Shown here: piece by piece, positions 1 through 10,335 of the stretch
Numbering within the stretch: position 1 is the stretch's first letter
Layout: each line of letters starts with the position of its first letter
Source of the DNA: Adineta ricciae
Taxonomy: Eukaryota; Rotifera; Eurotatoria; Adinetida; Adinetidae
Direction: 5' to 3'
Assembly (NCBI GenBank): GCA_905250025.1
Contig: CAJNOJ010000084.1
Span: forward strand, 62,001-126,000
DNA: 64,000 nt
Notes under the pieces: model-generated
What the model was told of the DNA's origin: nothing
Seen by the model: the letters and a program-made list of their open reading frames with translations, nothing else
The model's database searches: none
Translations under genes and position numbers: made by a program

Positions 1-1035
1 ATCCTCTTCAGCAATTCGACTAAAATTGGGGCTCTGTTTGACAGCTCGTGGTAATCCATTACCACCACCATATGAACGTAAGTCGCCTGGTACGACCAAT
101 TTCCTACAAATCAAAAGTCCATCGTTATCCTGCTCAAACAATCGATCAACTCTCCGACTTACTGTTGTAGCATAGCATGAATCTCTTTCCAATGGTCAGC
201 TTCTTCTTGTATACCATCAGATATGATGCGACATTGTTCAGTAACAAATGTACGTAGATTTTCCATACGCTAATGAAAAAAATTGGAATGATTTGTTTAC
301 CTGAAATATCACGTCACTTACTGCTTGAAAGTAAACTTCTAATGATTGAGTTGCTAAATGTGTCATATTATCCAGTACTTGTAACTTATCATCATATTTT
401 TGTAAATCGGCGCGACATCGATTAATTTCACGGCAGATTTCATTATTTTGACTTTCAAGAATTTTCCACTCAGTATTTAGCATAACTAAGAAGAGAATAC
501 AATGAAGAAGTCATATCTACTGCCGGTGTCAGCGAGCTTACTTGTTGACGCTCGGAAAATACTTCGACGAGCCGCCATACGAGCAGATTTCGACTCAGCA
601 AACCGTTTTCCATTCCAAGCAACGGTCAGTGGTAAAATTGACTGATTAAATGCCATCAGAAAGCTTTTTACAAAACAACAAATCGAAGGTATGTATCTGA
701 ATGCGGAAAAATTTTTCGAATTTGATTATCCTTTCAATTTTCAAACGACTCACGCCGTCTTTGTTTCGTGCCTTTTACAGAAATCAGCCAATGGCTACAC
801 TGAATGTCCAGTGCCTTAGATGTCGCTAGTAAACTCCATCTTGATCAATTTTTCAATGTTCATAACAAGAATAAGTTTTTCTAGAGCCTTGCTCTATTCG
901 TGGCCCTTTTCTTTTCTATCGTGCATTTGCATGTAACAACACTGTTAGTTATATCTTTTTATGTAAAAAACTTACCGAAGCCAATTTCTCACAAAAACTG
1001 ATTAACTTCGCTTCTTCACTAAGATCCATTGCCAT
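1..1035 (-). CDS. Coiled-coil protein, 3' end outside the window (unrecognised)
   Basis: Five minus-strand exons join in phase: 1035-976, 641-542, 485-322, 269-163 and 103-1. The gene runs off the left edge, so the C-terminus is missing. The visible protein is highly helical and charged, with heptad-like stretches such as ILESQNNEICREINRCRAD and later MENLRTFVTEQCRIISDG, followed by a Gly-rich linker (SYGGGNG). I do not recognise the family. The first intron (about 335 bases) is unusually long for this region. The ATG may instead be the in-frame-looking one at about 655, just upstream of exon 2; in that case the MAMDLSEEAK exon is not part of this gene. It diverges from the B-box gene starting at 1431. 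Confidence 0.5.
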
Positions 1036-1430
1036 ACTAGTTCATGGGTGGCATCTCTTCACTCCGAAGTTTACTTTGAACGTCAGATATCTATTATGAC
1101 CCTTAGTTTCTCTTTCATCTATACCATAACCGATACCTTAGGTCTTTCACACTCACCCGTTATAATAATATAGATTTCGCAAACTTCTATGCATAGCAAT
1201 AGGTAGAGACCTATTGACGCTACCTGGCGGGGTATTGCGAAGCATTCATGCTTTTCTAAAGTAAATAACGAATAGCTACCTGATGTCATGCTTTTCACAG
1301 GTAAGAACATATTATGTTTTGTCACAAAAGAACAGGAAAAGAAAATTATTGACATGTGCGTAAATTAGATATTTATTTGTCGAGTTTTCCTGTAGAAAGC
1401 ATTTCTCGTCAGTCTTACTGCGTTTGAGCC

Positions 1431-2555
1431 ATGGCATCAACTAATGAAAGACGACCATGTTCACAATGTAACAAAGGTGCTGGAGTGGCGATTTGTCAGG
1501 GCTGTCAACTATCATTCTGTATCAAGCATTTTGGTGAACATCGTCAAGAACTTTCTCACCAGTTAGAAATCATAGGTTTAGAACATGATGAATTTCGAAA
1601 AGATCTCAATCAATACGATACAGAAACAACTCTCTTGGATCGAATTAATACTTGGGAACAAGAATCCATTGGAAAAATTCAAACAGCAGCAGAAATAGCT
1701 CGAGTTGAACTTCGAGAACTACTCAGAAAACATCAAGAAGAAATGAGCACAACTGTTCGTAGAATGACTGATGAGCTTCAATCATCTCGAGAATCTTTCG
1801 ATTATACAGAAACTGATATCGAGAAGTGGGCACGACAATTGCAAGATCTTCGAAAACTATTAGAATGTCCACCACCGATTGGGATTTGTGAAGACAATGC
1901 ATCGCAGCCAACCGTGCGTTTGATTCGAGTACATGGACACCAGACACCTTCTCCAACAAGTTCTATCAAACAGCCTCTTCGACGCTTATATAGCACGATT
2001 GATGCTCCTACTGTTGTCAGTGCTGCTGCTGCTGCTGCAAATATGACTGAAAAACTAGATTATTCTCTATGTCAAGAAAGATTCGATGACATCGACGGTA
2101 AACTAAAAACATTGGAAGACGATCATGTGGTTATGTGCTATTGCAGAACATTTCTATTTCCCTCCATTGTCTATGGAAGCAATCGATATTCGAAAGGCAA
2201 ACATCGTATACGTCTACGAGTTGAACAAATTCATGATTCGATCTTTGTTGGAGTTACTAACGCGGTGGAGGATATCAAACGAGCGGATCTTTTCGATAGG
2301 TCTCTCTTTGGTTGGTGGGATTTAGTTCGACCAGTTGCAGCCGGTCACGTACAAAAAAGTGATGATGACAAAGTCATTCGACCAGGTGATGACATAACTT
2401 TAATAGTAGATTGCGATAGTGAACAGATTCAGTTACGACATCATCGTACCGATCGATTAGTTGAGCTTTTGGTCGATGTTGTTATGTGTCCATTTCCTTG
2501 GAGGATGGCCATTAAAATACGTTCAGAAGGAGATTTAGTTCGAATTCTTCCCTGA
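1431..2555 (+). CDS. B-box zinc finger, coiled-coil, SPRY-like protein
   Basis: Single-exon 374-residue protein. Residues about 9-45 carry a B-box-like zinc ligand series (CSQC, then CQGC, C, and His residues in KHFGEHRQELSHQ). Residues about 50-150 are charged and predicted coiled coil. The last 160 residues, including KGKHRIRLRVEQ, FVGVTNA, GWWDLV and CPFPWRMAIKI, resemble a B30.2/SPRY-like beta domain. There is no N-terminal RING, so it is not a complete TRIM ligase. Intronless B-box proteins of this type are, as far as I know, strongly expanded in bdelloid rotifers, and this is one of the clues to the source. A poly-Ala tract from a GCT run sits at about 2022-2038. The cellular role is unknown. 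Confidence 0.75.
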   Translation: MASTNERRPCSQCNKGAGVAICQGCQLSFCIKHFGEHRQELSHQLEIIGLEHDEFRKDLNQYDTETTLLDRINTWEQESIGKIQTAAEIARVELRELLRKHQEEMSTTVRRMTDELQSSRESFDYTETDIEKWARQLQDLRKLLECPPPIGICEDNASQPTVRLIRVHGHQTPSPTSSIKQPLRRLYSTIDAPTVVSAAAAAANMTEKLDYSLCQERFDDIDGKLKTLEDDHVVMCYCRTFLFPSIVYGSNRYSKGKHRIRLRVEQIHDSIFVGVTNAVEDIKRADLFDRSLFGWWDLVRPVAAGHVQKSDDDKVIRPGDDITLIVDCDSEQIQLRHHRTDRLVELLVDVVMCPFPWRMAIKIRSEGDLVRILP

Positions 2556-2670
2556 TGGAAACATCATTATTAATATATGTATATATCTCACAGACAAACT
2601 TTATTCATACAAAATAAATAACATTCATTATATAATTATCGTCAAGAAAAATGTACATTACTATGTTTTT

Positions 2671-4380
2671 TTAAAATATTCCTGCATGCATAAAATTACT
2701 TTGGATAATCATATCTGAGATAGCTGCAAAGACGAACTGCATTGTTTCGGTATCCGTTGCACATGTTATATGAACGTAGAGATCTCGTTGATGGCCATGA
2801 TTCTTCTCACGAAGATCCATTTTCTCAAACTGTTCTTGAATGTAATGAAGTGAACATTCGTATGTGTTGGGACCTAGAAGAGCACGCAAGATGACAATAG
2901 AGAATGTGTTCCGTGTGCGACAAACCATTGTAGTCAGAAAAATATGTGCCGATAGGAGAAAAGCGTAATTTCTCGGCGAATAAATCTTTTTTATTCAAAA
3001 AAAGAATCATTCCGGCATGTTGAAAGAATCGATTATTGCAAATCGACTTGAACAATTGTATACTTTCGTGCATACGATTCTGAAATGCATAAGGATAGAA
3101 TCGATGAGAAACAGCAAGTCAACTTACAACACTGTTGTCTTCTGCTAAGACAAGATCGTATTCATTAAGAGCGCTAACGAATATTACCGCTGTTACATCT
3201 TCGAAACAACGAATCCATTTTTTCCGTTCACTTCGTTGACCACCAACATCGACAATTCTATTTTTTAATTGAAAGATCAGAAAAATGGCTCGTTGTGAAC
3301 TTACCGAAATCGATGATTCTTCAATGTGAATGCCGTTTCGACAACGCCAGTTGTTTTTACACGAGTACGTAAAACATCTTGTTGTGTAGGAATGTAATCA
3401 GCTTGAGTCAATCGATCAAGCGAATTCAAATAGCTAAACGAGAAAAGAAATACTACGGAAAGAACTGTTTCCGTTACGAACGTACTATGCTGCTGAATCA
3501 TTAAGATAATATTCACGAGCACGTAGAAAACATTTTTGGACACCATCATCAGCCCATAAAACTTGCATGGCTTTACTGATATTTTCTGGCAGCACATCGT
3601 GATTCGTCGTCTCCAACTCTGTATAGTTAAGAATAAGTGCAGCGTCTTTCTAAAGATAAATATGGCAGTATTAATTTTAATCGATAGGTGAGTCGAACTG
3701 TGACGTGATTAGTATGCTTTCTGTTTGACAGTACGTCATTTAACTTGTTTCAGTTATCTTTAGGTCACGGATGAGACCGGTGGTTTGGTTATCTCTGATT
3801 TCCGCTCGATTGAGTTCCGTAGATATAAATCACACCTCGATCCTATCGCTCCTCTCTTGACGTATACACGGATCGGCCGAAGTTAATCATTTCCTTTTGC
3901 GTTGTACAGAAACTGAGAATATCTTGATGGCTGTCATAGAATACGTACTTCTCGTGTAGAATCAGCAAATGAAATGTTCAATCGAGCCATTGCTTGCAAA
4001 ATGGCGAGCATGGATTGAATTGTGTTAGAGAAGATCACTGGTTTGAAATCAAGACATTCTTCTGTCGAATAACCATTTTCGGTGAAAATGATTCTGAAAT
4101 CAAAATTTTCATTTCGAAGAAATCTTTTTTATGTTCTTCCACACTTACTTCATCTGTTTCACCACTGTACTCTTTCCAGATTCTCCAGCACCTATAAAAA
4201 ACAACCTTTTTTACTCTCTTTTCTCTCTCTCTATTTTGAAAAATAAGAAATACGTTCTCTCTTACCGAGTAAAAGTAACTTTGATTCTGCATTCAATGCT
4301 TTCCTATCGCGCTCCAATGCTTCATTTATCAATTTATTTGTATGTTTCGAAGGATCTCTAGGTACACAACATCCGAGCAT
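2671..4380 (-). CDS. Heterotrimeric G-protein alpha subunit, Gi/o-like
   Basis: Eight exons give a 360-residue GTPase: 4380-4266, 4191-4149, 4093-3949, 3649-3486, 3433-3305, 3257-3128, 3079-2926 and 2873-2671. All G motifs are present: P-loop GAGESGKST, switch I arginine in LRTRVKTTG, switch [18 protein letters not shown] and TCATDT. The helical domain and the stretch [15 protein letters not shown] are closest to the Gi/o class. It should couple membrane receptors to effectors at the plasma membrane. Two things are odd. The N-terminus reads MLGCC, so Gly is not at position 2 and N-myristoylation is not expected, although the Cys pair could be palmitoylated. The C-terminus ends HAGIF, lacking the Cys at -4 that pertussis toxin modifies. 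Confidence 0.93.
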
Positions 4381-4991
4381 TGTTCTCGTTTTGTTGTAGA
4401 ACCATTCTATGTACGGCACAGTATACACGACCCTGTTTCTATTGGCTGTTACCTCCAGGCGAATCGTGTTCAACTCGATTTCCCATTGGTTCGCGCAACC
4501 TACACAGTAAACAACAACAATGTTCCTATTCTTCGAAAACAAAATGAGTAAACCTTTCTTCCTTCGTAATAGTTAGCAATTAATTTGCCTAACTGAATCA
4601 TATATTTTTACACAGCGGTGAAGGTGTATTTCTCACCTCCTACCTTCAATCTAATGTCGTTTGTTCTGTATGCAAGCAACTTTAATAAATATATCTTTTT
4701 TGCTTCATTGTAGATCTATTATTCATTACTTTTTTTTGTGTACGTCACAGCAAAACGAACTTTTCTCCTTTTTATTTTGTCTATTATGTTATCAAGTGAT
4801 TAAATATACACAGTAAAGTAAGTTTTTTCTTTGTTTGTTAGTTGTGACCAGAATATTACGCATCTACATATGCTCGTGAGAAAGAAAGGAAAGAAAACAA
4901 CGAAATCAGCTGTTCTCTTTGTAGACCTTTCGTTCTGTTATCTGTGTACAGTGACAAAATTCTTTTTTCATTTTCTCGCCTACGACTAAAT
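4381..4991. other. Intergenic, divergent 5' regions
   Basis: AT-rich DNA between the divergent starts of the G alpha gene and the RNF19-type gene. It should hold both promoters. I see no convincing TATA box, RNA gene or repeat; the short ORFs on both strands have no coherent protein features. Confidence 0.5.
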
Positions 4992-7689
4992 ATGGGCAAT
5001 CTTTCTTCTAAACGAAAACGTTCGGTCGATATCTCTTCGCGATCGAAAAAATCTCGTGACATAGAAATTGACGACGTGGTGAGGAAGAAGAAAAGATGGA
5101 AACTAATAAGGCTCTATTGTATAATTTTGTTTTATCTTTCTCTGTATTAGTTATCTTCATCAACAATGTTCTCGAAAAACCGTAAACAGCATTCGTCATT
5201 AAAACAACCTTCAACTACGGATTCATCGTCTACGTCCACAAAAGATCGAACACCGGTGACAACAACAACATCATTGCCAATTAGTTCCAATTTACTTTCT
5301 TTACCAAACAATGCACCTAATTCAACCACAAATTCAAGTAAAATAGATACATCGAATAGCCGAGGTTATTGTTTGATTTTCGTTTGTAGAAGTTTTAACT
5401 TCGAATACAGCCAATAGTAACAATGGAAGTGTACGTCGTCGTCGCCTTTTGAGTTTTCTTCGTTTTCCTACTAGTCGTCCATCGTCCTCATCGGTGCGAT
5501 TTTCTTGTCAAGCAACATCTAAACAACAATATCCTTCGTCACATCATGACAATGAATCAATCAGATCGTCGTCCGCGATTGTAAAAGACGAAGTTATCGA
5601 ATCAGTTGTTCCATCGAGCAATGAGCCACATGTTATTAATATCATACCTATTACCACGAATCAATTACACGATAATAGTCATACTCTTGAAAATTGTACG
5701 TTGTGCTGCCATGATTATCCACATGATCAATTCGAACGTCTAACTGTTTGCTCACATGCATATTGTCGCACATGTTTGAAAAGTTATCTAAAACTAGAAA
5801 TTACCGAAGGTCGTGTCACATTGAACTGCCCGCACAGTGATTGCCCGGAACGTATTCATCCAAGTGATATATCGCGTATTTTGCAAAGCCAACCAGATCT
5901 CATAGGAAAATATGAACAATTTATGGTACGACGCGTTCTACAATCGATAACGGATACACGATGGTGTCCAGCGCCTGATTGCGGTTTCGCAGTCATTGCA
6001 TCCGGTTATGCAGCTTGTCCTGAAATTCAATGTTTGCGGCCCGGATGCAATACATCGTTTTGTTATCATTGCAAAGCGACATGGCATCCGAATAAAACCT
6101 GTGAAGACGCTGCGCGAGAAAAAACATCGAAAATCCGTTCGGGCTCATTTATTAGTCTTGCATCTGCTCAACAGCGAGACGAAATTAAACAATGTCCACG
6201 ATGTCAAGCATCTATATTGAAAATGGATGATGGATCATGTGTAAGTGGATTATTGATTAAGGATTTCTATCTTCATAGGTGAATTTCTTTTCAGAACCAT
6301 ATGACTTGTCCAATCTGTGAAGCAGAATTCTGTTGGTTATGTGGTAGAGAAATATCTGATTTGCATTATTTGAGGTAAAACATGTTCAATTTTCAATATG
6401 AAAACAAAATAGCATGTTTGCTTTTTCAGCCCATCGGGTTGTACATTTTGGGGTAAGAAACAATGGAGTAGAAAGAAAGTCATTCTCTGGCAGGTAGCAA
6501 CCTTGATCGGCGCACCCGTGATCATCGCATTGATCGCTGGTGTAGCAGTGCCAGGTGTTATCATTGGTGTACCTGTTTGGGCTGGACGAAAAATTTTCAA
6601 GAAGTTCAATAAACCAAAATATAGTAAAGCGAAGAGAAACACTTTGGTGACCTTAGGTGTAATGGGAAGCGTTGTTGCGTCGCCAATCGTTGCAGCACTC
6701 GCTGTGGGTATTGGTGTGCCCATACTATTAGCTTATGTTTATGGAGTAAGTGATTGAGGAATCGTTGATGAATAACAATCAACGTTGACATTCTCGCTTT
6801 AGGTTATTCCTATTTCTCTTTGTCGAACGGGCGGTTGCGGTATTGGAACAAGAAATGAAACATCAGAAGGCGATGGACCGAATATAGACAGTTTTTTGCC
6901 ATTTTCCCTACGTGAAGTACCAATTGCACGAGCCATTTTAAATGGTAAGGTGAACTGATCGGTCCTATCTGGTAATGCGGGGTTTTCTTCTATAGATAAT
7001 CAAAGTGTGATGACACATCCAACAATCGGAGGTGATTCAACTAGTTTATCCAACAGTGTTACACATCTCGTGGACGATAGAAGTAATGAAAGCACAAAAG
7101 CATTGCCTGGTACAGGCGCTGTTTCACTTTGTGAAAGTTTACCACCAAATCGGTAGGTTGAAAACACAATAGGAGAGAGTTTCTCTATAAGCTCGTTCAT
7201 TCTAGTCTGGAAGTTCAAGCAGAAGTTAGTGATTGCAAAAGCTTCGACATTGAAAGTATCACAATCAGTGAAAAATCGTCGAAAACAATGGACAGTCTGA
7301 AAGCCTTAGCTGGTTCGATCAAGTAAGATGTCCTTCTTCTGACAGCCAACTTTTTCTAATACTATTCTCAAATGAATTCTGTAGAGATGCATGTGCTGTA
7401 CCTGGTGTTGACTACAACGGTGATAATGTTTGTGGTGGTACTGGTGATTTCAATGGACGAAAATCAAGTCTATTGAGTAGCGTATCAGATTATGCTCGTT
7501 CCATGAGCATCGAACAAAATCATTCGATCGCGAATCGCGCAGGTTCACCCAATAGTGATAAGACAGTGTCTTTTTATGATGAACGTTCAAAAATAAAATC
7601 AAAGTAAGTGAACCGTTCAAGTAAAAGAAACGAACAGTGCTCAACCTTTCGTTTTCATCTTTTTCAGATCTCAAGCAGATCGTTATTGA
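4992..7689 (+). CDS. RNF19: RBR E3 ubiquitin ligase, RNF19A/B-like
   Basis: Ten exons give about 725 residues: 4992-5078, 5151-5337, 5390-6240, 6295-6374, 6430-6745, 6803-6944, 6996-7152, 7206-7322, 7385-7603 and 7668-7689. After a Ser/Thr-rich N-terminus come RING1 ([15 protein letters not shown]), the IBR ([15 protein letters not shown]), and RING2 with the catalytic-Cys segment [20 protein letters not shown]. Two Gly/Val-rich membrane segments follow, which is the RNF19 (dorfin/NKLAM) layout of a membrane-anchored ubiquitin transferase. The Ser-rich tail carries no further domain. The MG start at 4992 would allow myristoylation; starting at 5166 is the alternative. The second intron is placed at 5338-5389 (52 bases) rather than at a 25-base alternative. 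Confidence 0.9.
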
Positions 7690-8764
7690 GCATGTGTATG
7701 ATTTTTATTTTTATTTTCAACATGCACAAACTTCAAAAAAAGCAACAGCACTTCGTTCAGTTTCTCTCTCTTTCTCCTTTTTTTCTTGTGCGGCTCTCTC
7801 ACTCTCTCGTGTATGTAAATAATTTGTTTCCAGTGAATTCTTTCCTTTTTTGTCTTCGTTTCGGCTTTTCGTTTGTATGGAAAAAAAAGAAATCAGCTTG
7901 AGACTCCTGTCGTTTTCTCTCTTTCTCTTTTCATTATATTCGATTATAATTAATTTATTGAAAGAGTGTTCGCTACTAACTGACCAAGGAACACTCTTTC
8001 CCTTTCCTTTTGCTGCTGTTTGTTTATGTATTTATGTAATACAACAGAGAAAAAAAAACAATGAAAGAAATTATTTCAGAAAATAATCGAATGGCTTCGT
8101 TTTTTTATTGCATTTTTCGCATATGAAATGTGAATACCCGTGAGTTCTGTTGTACTCGAACGTTTCCTCTGTAATGATGGTAGTCCTAGAAATTCAATTG
8201 AAATAGCTACTGTTTTCGAGGCATTCTCTGGAGACTCGACTTTGTACTTGTTACAAACTAATTACTAAGGTTATCATAACAGTGAAAATATATGTGTCGA
8301 AATACAATTAACTTAGATTTGAGTCCTAGTAGACGATGTAAAAGCGACATCTAGGAAGATATTCGACTATACAAAATCAGAATTTATGTGTGCAACGTCT
8401 TCTCTCATAAGTTATTAATCTTCGTTTGTTACCGAAGATCACTTCCGTTAGAATGCAAAGTACAGCACAATGTCTCAGAATGTACTCATCAATAGAGATC
8501 TCGATACCTGAAAGTGATTGGTAGCAATCTTACCCTTTCTTGTTCTATTTAATGATTATTCTTCATGACCAATCCAATACGAATCATTTTACTTCTAATC
8601 CTATGAGTTGATTATTTCTTTCTAATACCTATCCTAATCGATATAATTCAACCACACGATCGTAGATCGAGAAACATGTGTTGCTAGTAGAGTAAGGTAC
8701 ATAGGAGAAAGTCAAATGTTGTATGTTATTATTTTTTTTCTTTCTCTAGTGATGCCAAAAGAAC
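7690..8764. other. Intergenic between RNF19-like and NCOA6-like genes
   Basis: About 1.1 kb of AT-rich sequence holding the 3' UTR of the upstream ligase, with T-rich and CT-rich runs near 7760-7930, and the 5' region of the next gene. A polypyrimidine tract plus AG ends at 8749, 15 bases before the next ATG. No RNA gene or mobile element is recognised. Confidence 0.5.
8747..8749 (+). promoter_or_regulatory. Unpaired 3' splice acceptor upstream of NCOA6-like start
   Basis: A T/C-rich run ends in TTTCTCTAG at 8749, 15 bases before the ATG, with no obvious upstream coding exon. It could be the acceptor of a 5' UTR intron or a spliced-leader trans-splice site; bdelloids are known to use a spliced leader. 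Confidence 0.4.
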
Positions 8765-9698
8765 ATGGCACCACACGAATCTGTCGAAATCCGGCTCGTA
8801 TGCAAAGCGGACTACTTCGATCCGCAACTGAAAACAAAATTGCACGAAATTAGAGATAATCTGAGAGAAATACTTCATACAGGTATGGATAATCTAAATT
8901 GGAGAGAGTAAGAGCACAATGTTACGAACATCTATGAATATAGGTCGTCGACGGTTCGCTTTGAAAAAAGTACAACCATGGAACAGCGTCAAAGTGTCAT
9001 TTGACATTCCAAAGGAAGCAGCAGATCAACTTCGTTCACTTGCTGTGCAAGGTAATGCACGTCTTATCGAATTAGGTATATTAACCGTCGAAATTGTTGG
9101 ACAATCGAACGCAATTGTCGTTAATAAATCACAGAATTCATTAGCAACAACAACGAATAGTAAGTGCAGAGTTGTAAAGAGATCAAGTTTATTTTCTAAT
9201 GTATTTATCTTAGGTAGAGAAGCAACCGCATCGCCTTCAGCTCACTCCAATCCTGTACAAAAACCTTCATCGGATTTTAAACTTGATGACCATTCTGCTA
9301 AACGAGTAAAAATCGAAGAAGATATCCATCCAGTAACTAATAATCTCATCCCAACAGCATCAGCAAATCCGACTAATCTCAATCCCACCACTCATTATCA
9401 GCCTCAACAAGTCAATCATCGATACGAACAAGTACTACATTCAACTTATCCAAAGAACAGTGGTATGAGCTCGAAACACCGAAACGTTTCTCTTATTGAT
9501 TCCATTTCAGGTGTAACAATGCCGAATTCTTCACACGTTCATGATCAGTCACAAAATTCTTGGTCAGGCTATAAAGTAAAAGTTAACGGCGTACATTATT
9601 ATTCCTCGCAACAACCTTCGTACGACACGAGGAGATACGAAACGAGTCTTTCAGCTCAATGTTCCAATCCAACATCAACTACGAACACGCTTCAATAA
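8765..9698 (+). CDS. NCOA6: NCOA6-like nuclear receptor coactivator, short form
   Basis: Four exons (8765-8882, 8944-9159, 9214-9462, 9511-9698) encode 256 residues. The first 110 match the conserved N-terminus of NCOA6/ASC-2: LKKVQPWNSVKVSFDIP, then KEAADQLRSLA, then LIELGILTVEI. In vertebrates this protein is a nuclear scaffold of about 2,000 residues in the MLL3/4 histone methyltransferase complexes. Here only the N-terminal domain and a short polar tail rich in Asn, Ser and Thr remain; no LXXLL-type Gln-rich body is seen before the stop. Two introns, of 54 and 48 bases, are multiples of three without stops, so a naive reading merges them into the protein. Family assignment by motif is strong; function of the short form is inference. 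Confidence 0.8.
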
Positions 9699-10335
9699 GA
9701 AGATATCTCCATATACAGTAATTGAATGATTATTTGGATGAAGAAAATCGTTTCACTATTTATACATACATATATTCACCAGCAAAGCGTAGAATTCACT
9801 GAAACTATCGTCGTTTCGTTACATCACACTGTTGTCAATCATTCATTTCATTAATTCGAATGGTATGTGTATATGTGCCATACATTTCTGATGCGAACAA
9901 TTCATCCCTGTGTACATAAATCATTGACGATAGGCGGCCTGTTTTTTCTTCTTTGTATTCTGTTTTTTATGTGTTCATATTCATGTTTTTCTTTCGGTCC
10001 TTGTCTGTGTGTATTCACTCGTCGACATTCGATGATAATAGAACAATAATAAATGAACTTAGCTGGAATATACTCATGTCTTAAATGAGAAGAGCACCGC
10101 TGAATGTTTATTATATGGAATAAAAGTAAAGACAACGAATCGGACAATTCACAAGACAAATGCACAGAACTGGAGAGTAAAAAAAGAATGATAATTGTCA
10201 CAACGATAATTTACATCACACAGATAGCATGCGAAAGATTTCTATGGACGTTAGAGAAGGATCGTAATATTTGATAACGGATTTTCTTAGCCAATTAGAG
10301 AATAAAGATAAGCGTAGGAATATGACGATGATGTT
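9699..10335. other. Convergent 3' flanks
   Basis: 3' regions of the NCOA6-like gene (+) and cortactin (-) meet here. The stretch is AT-rich with several AATAAA-like hexamers (for example near 10046 on + and 10113 on -). ORFs on both strands look random. Confidence 0.45.

Noticed and set aside
5365..5389. 25-base intron in the RNF19-like gene
   Set aside because: Phase fits, but it is shorter than a spliceosome can usually handle; a 52-base intron 5338-5389 with a GTAAAA donor also fits and matches the local norm.
7608..7901. Plus-strand ORF after the RNF19-like gene
   Set aside because: It overlaps the last intron and 3' UTR and is a low-complexity Ser/Phe/Leu reading of CT-rich sequence.
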